A stretch of DNA of 40,279 nucleotides from Deltaproteobacteria bacterium (GTDB lineage: Bacteria > Desulfobacterota > Desulfarculia > Adiutricales > Adiutricaceae), in contig JAISEL010000075.1 in assembly GCA_031264185.1 (NCBI GenBank), positions 1 to 40,279 on the forward strand. The letters run 5' to 3'. The notes under the pieces were generated by a model, which was not told the origin of the DNA, did no database searches, and was given only the letters and a program-made list of their open reading frames with translations. Numbering within the stretch: position 1 is the first letter of the stretch; every line of letters starts with the position of its first letter. A program made the translations under genes and the position numbers. Below are positions 35,302 through 40,279 of this stretch, in pieces.

Positions 35302-36318
35302 ATGCCCTTTAAGTGGAGTGATGCAAAACCGGCGGCCAAACTATTGTCGCTGTACAGCTTACTGATGATCTCCAGCCGTGAGCTGACTCTGACCGAGATA
35401 TCACAAAAGCTTAACTGCTCTAAGCAGAGTGTCCTGCGCCTGATTAAACAGTTGGAGGCCTCAAGGTTCGGCAAAGTTATTGTCGGCAAAAAGGGCCGGG
35501 AAGCCTGTTACCGCCTGGATCGCCCCAAAAATATCCCCAGAGTTTCCTTAACTCTTGATGGCTTTAAAGATCTGCTTATGGCCCTTAATTTTATCGGGGT
35601 GGATCTTCCGATCGGCATGAAGAAAAATATAGATTCAACTCTTCTTCAGGCTGCCATTTTAGTCCCAAATGGAGTGGAGCCCAATCTCCTTGAACATCAT
35701 GGACGCTCTTTTCTTGGCCGCATAAATTACACCCCTTTTGCCGAGATGCTGGCAAACTGGCACAAAGCCATCGGTGAAGGCCGGATCTGTGCAGTCGCCT
35801 ACCGAGCCTCTTTGAAGGAGGCAACGGAAAAGTTCGATTTTGTCCCCAACCGGCTGAAGGCTCTTCATGAAGCCCTGTACGTTGAAGGCTGGAAAATAAC
35901 CAAAGACGAACTTGCAGCTATTCAGGAAAAACCACAAGTCTTAGAGGTCCACCGCTTTCAAAAAGTAACCCTGACTGGACGAAGCATTCCCGGGTTGCCG
36001 GTCTTGAGGCCGGGAAACTTCTATTTTGGTCTGGCCGACGAGGGGCTCTTCAAAGTAAAAGTCAAATTCAGCCCTGAGGCGGCAACCTATGCGGCCGAAA
36101 GGGAATGGAGCCAGGGTGAAAATAAAATCATTCATAACGACGGTTCTTTAACCCTGACTTTCTATGTCCGAAACAAAAGAGATGTCCTGTCGTGGATTTT
36201 TAGCTTCAGCGATCGGGCTACGATCCTCAAACCCAAATGGCTGAGGCAGGAAGTAATTAACAAAATTCAAAATATGCAAAACAACTACAATACCCCGGCC
36301 GGTACTTCTGATATCTAA
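35302..36318 (+). CDS. HTH-WYL domain transcriptional regulator
   Basis: About 338 residues from ATG 35302, which lies four residues before the helix-turn-helix region (KWSDAKPAAKLLSLY; LTEISQKLNCSKQSVLRLIKQLEAS). A TTG at 35107 or ATG at 35146 would add 52-65 residues of unlikely character. The middle holds a WYL-like segment (ICAVAYRASLKEA, FDFVPNRLKALHEALYVEGWKI), with YVEGWKI where WYL is expected. The C-terminus is the typical WYL extension (VKVKFSPEAATYAAEREW, DGSLTLTFYV, KPKWLRQEVINKI). Such regulators bind nucleotides or oligonucleotides and often control phage-defence or DNA-damage genes. No such cluster is adjacent, so the target is unknown. Confidence 0.87.
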   Translation: MPFKWSDAKPAAKLLSLYSLLMISSRELTLTEISQKLNCSKQSVLRLIKQLEASRFGKVIVGKKGREACYRLDRPKNIPRVSLTLDGFKDLLMALNFIGVDLPIGMKKNIDSTLLQAAILVPNGVEPNLLEHHGRSFLGRINYTPFAEMLANWHKAIGEGRICAVAYRASLKEATEKFDFVPNRLKALHEALYVEGWKITKDELAAIQEKPQVLEVHRFQKVTLTGRSIPGLPVLRPGNFYFGLADEGLFKVKVKFSPEAATYAAEREWSQGENKIIHNDGSLTLTFYVRNKRDVLSWIFSFSDRATILKPKWLRQEVINKIQNMQNNYNTPAGTSDI

Positions 36319-36402
36319 AAAATCCAAAATTTTTTCTTAACACATCAGTCTTCATTCAGGTCCAACAATTCTGGGTTCTGGGCCCCGAAAGCCTCTAAAG
36401 TT

Positions 36403-38064
36403 TTACGTCTTAACTTCCAGGGATTTCAGAACCTCAGTCCGGGCCAGATTGAGGCTCTTTAAAATGGCCTTTTTGAGGGTCTTTCGTCCAATAGGTTTAT
36501 CCTCCCGGCTGTCTTCCAGTCTGGTGATTATTTTGCCTCCGGGATGAATTCTGGAATAGGCCCGGGCTGCCCGGCCGGACGAGTCCGGTCTGAGCATTGA
36601 ATTATACACCCCAAGAGAAAAAAATTGGCTGGCTAGGTCATCTCCAAAAACTTTAGTAACTCCAGAGATATTACCCAGCTGACCTCTCTGTTCAGGAGTA
36701 AAAATTTCCGGAGGCTTTATATTATTAATTATACGGCTAAAATTAACAGTTGTCCGTTTAGTTTCACTTATTTTGTCGGGCTTAATTGCATATTTAGCGA
36801 TAATATCTGGAGGGATATGATTCATAAATTCGTAAAAAGAATCTGTCTTAATTAGAAAAGAACTGAAAACCCCCGCTAACTTCTGAATCCCTTCTTCGAA
36901 CCTAAGTTCTAAAACAGCTTTTCTGACCATAAACCGTTCGGCCTGTTGAGCCGAAGGAGCTGAGTATTCCATAATCTGGCCGAATAATTTCTTATTTTCA
37001 AAATACCAATCCAAAAAACCGTCAACATTTTTTTCCAGGCAGTCAAAGACTTCGTTAACTGTACGGATAATTTCCCACCGATCCCTCATGACCATATTAC
37101 GGAATAAACCGGCCTGCAGAGGCAGCACGGCCAAAAATTTTAAGTCGCAGTACCGCCCGTCTATCAACAAAAACGAACGAGCATCCCGGCCCCTGACCGC
37201 GCTTAAGATCTCACCGGCGCCAAGCCACGCCTCATCGGAAAAATGCGCCTTAAGCCTGTCTTTCAAGGGAATACAGAGGACCGCACATAAGAAGATTCCG
37301 ACCAAAGAACATAAAACTGCCCTCCGAGGAGTCACCATGGCCAAAGTTAGGGTCTGCGGCCCGGGATTTTTAATTTTTGGCCACAGGCTTTTTGGTAAAC
37401 TTACAAAGCTCACAGCCGACAAAAGCCCTCCGTACAAACAGAGACTGCTAAAAATCTGGATTAAATATCCGGTTAACGTCATCTGCTTAAACGTGCTGGC
37501 CGCAACCGCCCACCGACCGGCCCACTGAAGGTAATTTGAGGAAGAAAAACAGAAAGGAGCCAAAACCAGCTCCGAAGAAACAGATGACCACTGACCGAAG
37601 ATTATTAAAAATCCCAACCGAATCAGGACCAAAAAAACCGAAGTTATAAATAATGACCAGAAATTTAGTCTAAAATCCCGGAGACTGGAGACAGACTGAC
37701 TGCCGATTAACCCGTATAACAATAAGCGAACCAGAAAAAATAGAGGAAAAGCCGCCCCAACGTAAAGCCAGTCCCAAGACCTGACCATGGTCAGATTCAA
37801 AAGCACCCATGAAGAAAAAAAGAGACTTATAAAAAAAATGACAACATCGGCCACAAACAGGCAAACGGAATTTGTCAGGCCAGGGCTCTTAATTACGCCG
37901 GAACGAAAGACCCCAAACCAATTCATAGAAAACAGAGCCGCCGGAAAAGCAGCCCCCAAAACCCATACTATAAACAGCCCCAAGGGCATGGCCTCTGAAA
38001 ATAAAGCCAAAAGACATATCAGACCATAAACAAGAAGACTGGCTATCAGATTCGGAAAATTCAT
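36403..38064 (-). CDS. Large integral membrane protein of unknown function
   Basis: 553 residues. Residues 1-280 hold about seven membrane segments (for example LIASLLVYGLICLLALF, FFISLFFSSWVLLNLTM, FITSVFLVLIRLGFLIIF, CSLVGIFLCAVLCIPL). The C-terminal ~270 residues are soluble and basic (FMNHIPPDIIAKYAIKPDK, TLKKAILKSLNLAR). I recognise no transporter or enzyme signature. It is convergent with the WYL gene and stands alone; the 1.1-kb gap upstream has no obvious gene. Confidence 0.72.
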   Translation of the reverse strand: MNFPNLIASLLVYGLICLLALFSEAMPLGLFIVWVLGAAFPAALFSMNWFGVFRSGVIKSPGLTNSVCLFVADVVIFFISLFFSSWVLLNLTMVRSWDWLYVGAAFPLFFLVRLLLYGLIGSQSVSSLRDFRLNFWSLFITSVFLVLIRLGFLIIFGQWSSVSSELVLAPFCFSSSNYLQWAGRWAVAASTFKQMTLTGYLIQIFSSLCLYGGLLSAVSFVSLPKSLWPKIKNPGPQTLTLAMVTPRRAVLCSLVGIFLCAVLCIPLKDRLKAHFSDEAWLGAGEILSAVRGRDARSFLLIDGRYCDLKFLAVLPLQAGLFRNMVMRDRWEIIRTVNEVFDCLEKNVDGFLDWYFENKKLFGQIMEYSAPSAQQAERFMVRKAVLELRFEEGIQKLAGVFSSFLIKTDSFYEFMNHIPPDIIAKYAIKPDKISETKRTTVNFSRIINNIKPPEIFTPEQRGQLGNISGVTKVFGDDLASQFFSLGVYNSMLRPDSSGRAARAYSRIHPGGKIITRLEDSREDKPIGRKTLKKAILKSLNLARTEVLKSLEVKT

Positions 38065-39222
38065 TAAACCATCCTATCTTTAAAACCCACCAATCTACAG
38101 TCAAAGACGTAAAAATCTCTATAAGCGACTTTGGTTGGAGCTCTGGCCAAAAGCCCTGCTTTACCTGGCAGCCATTAAAAGGTCTTTATGTTACAATTGG
38201 GTGAAAATCCGTTTTCTGAGTCACATCAAGAAAGACCGCTTGATGAATCTTAGTCTGAAGACGAAGCAGAATTCAACCCCTTACAGAATAATAGCTGCCC
38301 AGCCACCGTAACCATTGACTTTAATGCTCAAGAAGATATGATTTTGGTATATAAATCCTGGTATGCAAAGCGATGAGGCGCACTAAACTAAATTAAGTTT
38401 ATTTCTACACTAATATTGTTATATTTTATCAAAAATTTAACCAGAGTCCAGATACCGTATGGCGAGATGATTAATTTCCTGTTGTTTAATGGCCCGGACG
38501 AAAAACTTGCTGTCTTGACACTGGCACTATCTGTAAATTTCAGGCGCAGATAACCCAGAATGCTGGGAATTTGACAGACTTCAGGATTATTAGCTCAATC
38601 ACCTGCTTTCTGAGTCAATAAGAGTCTGACTGGTAACAGCTTAGACTTTTGACGTCTTTTGCCGGCGAAAATTGCATCCTTCGGCAGTTCTGCCGGTTTC
38701 GGAGCTAATCTTTCAGCCAACGTCTTTTGGCAGAAAGTTCGGCCTCCGGCAATGTTGCGATTCAATTTCACCGACCAGACAACCAGTGGAGAAATCGTTG
38801 AAATCGTTAGCTGAGGCGGAAATTAGAGGCAAAGCCGATTGGCCGACTCTGGAATTATGTGCTTTTTCAGTACAGGAACAAAAATCCTGTGGTACATTTA
38901 GTGCGCAGGAAAAGAAGAGTGGCGCTGGGACACAAAATGTTCCGTATTATTTACATAACATTACCCATCAAGCAAATCCATAAAGATGTTACTGAGGAGT
39001 ATTTAGACTTGTCACTAATATAAATATATATTACAATATAATTTTACTAAAATATTATGTTATAGAAAGTTGAAAAGTAAAATTACCTAAATGAAGTTAT
39101 AAAAATTTTTATTTACTATTTCTTCTGCCCATCTTTGACCCTGAGTCTTTTCCCTCACGGCCTGTTTGGGGGCAAGCTGACGATGGCTGTTGGGCTGATT
39201 TTCATGGTAACCGGTTAAAAAA
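38065..39222. other. Gap with no supportable gene
   Basis: A 103-residue frame at 38672-38983 has no ribosome-binding site and a Ser/Cys-rich composition; I do not support it. AT-rich runs occur at 38390-38450 and 39020-39110. Confidence 0.4.
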
Positions 39223-40279
39223 ATGAATATTGCCAAAAATAATCACAACAACTTATGTTTTTATTTCAATTTCCTCCTGCTTACGGCTGTCATCTTTACA
39301 ACTGAACCGGCCTTCTCTGCTTCCCCTGACGGAGAACCTAGTGAGAAGAAAAGAATCTATATTGAAGATTTAGTCCTGGATTGGCTAAAAGATGACAATC
39401 ATCCTCCGCAATTAGATGAAATTGGACCTCTTTTAGGATACGTAGTCTATGAAGAAATCTATGCTAAGTCTTATCCAAATCCAAAAAATTATACTAAAGA
39501 ATATTACAGTATTGAAGAAACCAACTTACCGCTTGTTGGTAATGTCGTCTCGTTCTTTGACCGTGAAGTCAGAGCGGCTCAGGAAAGGATCTATCAGAAA
39601 GCAGTCCTAAACTATCTGACAAAGTATGGACCAAACAGACCGGTCATAAAAAAAGAGGAAGTCGCGGCCTTTAAAAAAAGGGCCGAGAAGGGTGATATCC
39701 AGGCCATCTGGGAGCTTAGGCGGTATTATGAACACCCGGACACTGAGAATTACAATCCTGAGCAGACCGAAGCCCGTTTCTGGCTGTTCAAGGCCATTGA
39801 AGCCGGAGATGAAGCGGCCATGCTGGAGGCCGGGTATGACCGGCCTTATACAGTTAGAACTAAACTCAGCTACCGGCAGACCGCTGTCATTTTGGACGCC
39901 CACTGTGAAAAAATTGATCAATCCGGCTCAAGGCCCAGACCTGCCTGTTTTCTCTTTAACCTGGTCATCAGCGACCAGCCCAAGGTAGTGGGCCATATAA
40001 TCCTGGATCAGGACCACCTTAGCGGGCGGTCTCTGACCCCGAAAGAATTGGCCCTGAAAAGGATTAACGGTCAGGTTATGGTGGAGTTAACCTCTTATGC
40101 GGACTTTGACCCGGATCTAAAACGCCGGGATTATTTTGATCTGACAGGCCGTTATGTTGGCCGCAGCGGGGCGGATTTTTTTGCCGATTATTTTTGGAAC
40201 TACCATCAGGCGGGTCACGGAGATCAGGCGCCTATTCTTAAGGTCAGCAGGAAGCATAAGGAATTGTCCAGGGTACCGG
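39223..40279 (+). CDS. Secreted Sel1-like protein, 5' part only
   Basis: At least 352 codons open to the window edge from ATG 39223; an in-frame stop 15 bp upstream fixes the upstream limit. Residues about 10-32 form a signal peptide (FNFLLLTAVIFTTEPAFS). Residues about 145-205 look like one Sel1 unit (AFKKRAEKGDIQAIWELRR, then EARFWLFKAIEAGDEAAM). The remainder (TPKELALKRINGQVMVELT) is not assigned. It is a periplasmic relative of the cytoplasmic Sel1 protein at 21853. The 3' end is outside the window. Confidence 0.7.
   Translation, partial: MNIAKNNHNNLCFYFNFLLLTAVIFTTEPAFSASPDGEPSEKKRIYIEDLVLDWLKDDNHPPQLDEIGPLLGYVVYEEIYAKSYPNPKNYTKEYYSIEETNLPLVGNVVSFFDREVRAAQERIYQKAVLNYLTKYGPNRPVIKKEEVAAFKKRAEKGDIQAIWELRRYYEHPDTENYNPEQTEARFWLFKAIEAGDEAAMLEAGYDRPYTVRTKLSYRQTAVILDAHCEKIDQSGSRPRPACFLFNLVISDQPKVVGHIILDQDHLSGRSLTPKELALKRINGQVMVELTSYADFDPDLKRRDYFDLTGRYVGRSGADFFADYFWNYHQAGHGDQAPILKVSRKHKELSRVP

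Noticed and set aside
38672-38983. 103-residue plus-strand frame
   Set aside because: No ribosome-binding site, odd composition, no recognisable pattern.

Overview
The window looks like a chromosome segment of an anaerobic deltaproteobacterium (Desulfobacterota-type). This is an inference from gene style: rubrerythrin, Mrp-type ATPase, FG-GAP/VCBS, PilZ and response-regulator/TPR proteins, Sel1-repeat proteins, a QueG-like Fe-S protein, GC-rich housekeeping genes separated by long AT-rich gaps, and frequent decayed genes. Nothing in the window fixes the genus. Gene density is low for a bacterium: many gaps exceed 500 bp and at least five genes are broken.

Layout. 1-172 is the 5' part of a minus-strand AAA-ATPase-like/PD-(D/E)XK gene. 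1000-5433 is an AT-rich mobile-element module: a helicase with an apparently dead TOPRIM domain, and a tyrosine integrase, next to the 3' end of tRNA-Leu(CAA), with tRNA-His(GTG) beyond. 6231-7796 is a decayed, co-oriented cassette: XRE regulator, stub of a DNA C5-cytosine methyltransferase, AAA ATPase missing its N-terminus, and a TOPRIM nuclease-like gene. It reads as the ruin of a restriction or phage-defence operon between tRNA-His and tRNA-Ser(GGA). 8148-12662 is a minus-strand run: VCBS protein, PilZ protein, pseudo-receiver/TPR protein, leuC.

12663-19083 is gene-poor and AT-rich. It holds a CusF-like periplasmic protein whose two copper-binding Met positions are Lys, a ~500 bp direct duplication of non-coding DNA, an orphan terminator, an S24-type repressor, two inverted copies of a ~98 bp dispersed repeat, and a broken IS630-family transposase. 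19120-24049 carries a QueG-like Fe-S protein, tRNA-Arg(CCT), two secreted proteins of unknown role (one with an internally duplicated domain), and a translationally coupled pair ending in a Sel1-repeat protein. 24594-31498, all minus strand, holds metY, a TetR regulator, a GyrI-like ligand-binding protein, rubrerythrin and a UbiB/ABC1 kinase-like protein. 31665-34316 is a plus-strand pair: a membrane protein with an Ala/Pro/Thr-rich linker and coiled coil, then an Mrp/NBP35 ATPase. The right end has a WYL regulator, a large membrane protein of unknown function, and the 5' part of a secreted Sel1-like protein.

The most unusual items are the ATPase/TOPRIM/methyltransferase/XRE ruin, the degenerate TOPRIM-helicase with its integrase, the duplicated non-coding block with internal inverted ends, and several proteins that keep their fold but have lost the diagnostic catalytic or ligand residues (TOPRIM, receiver, CusF). 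No CRISPR array, rRNA gene or recognisable riboswitch was seen.
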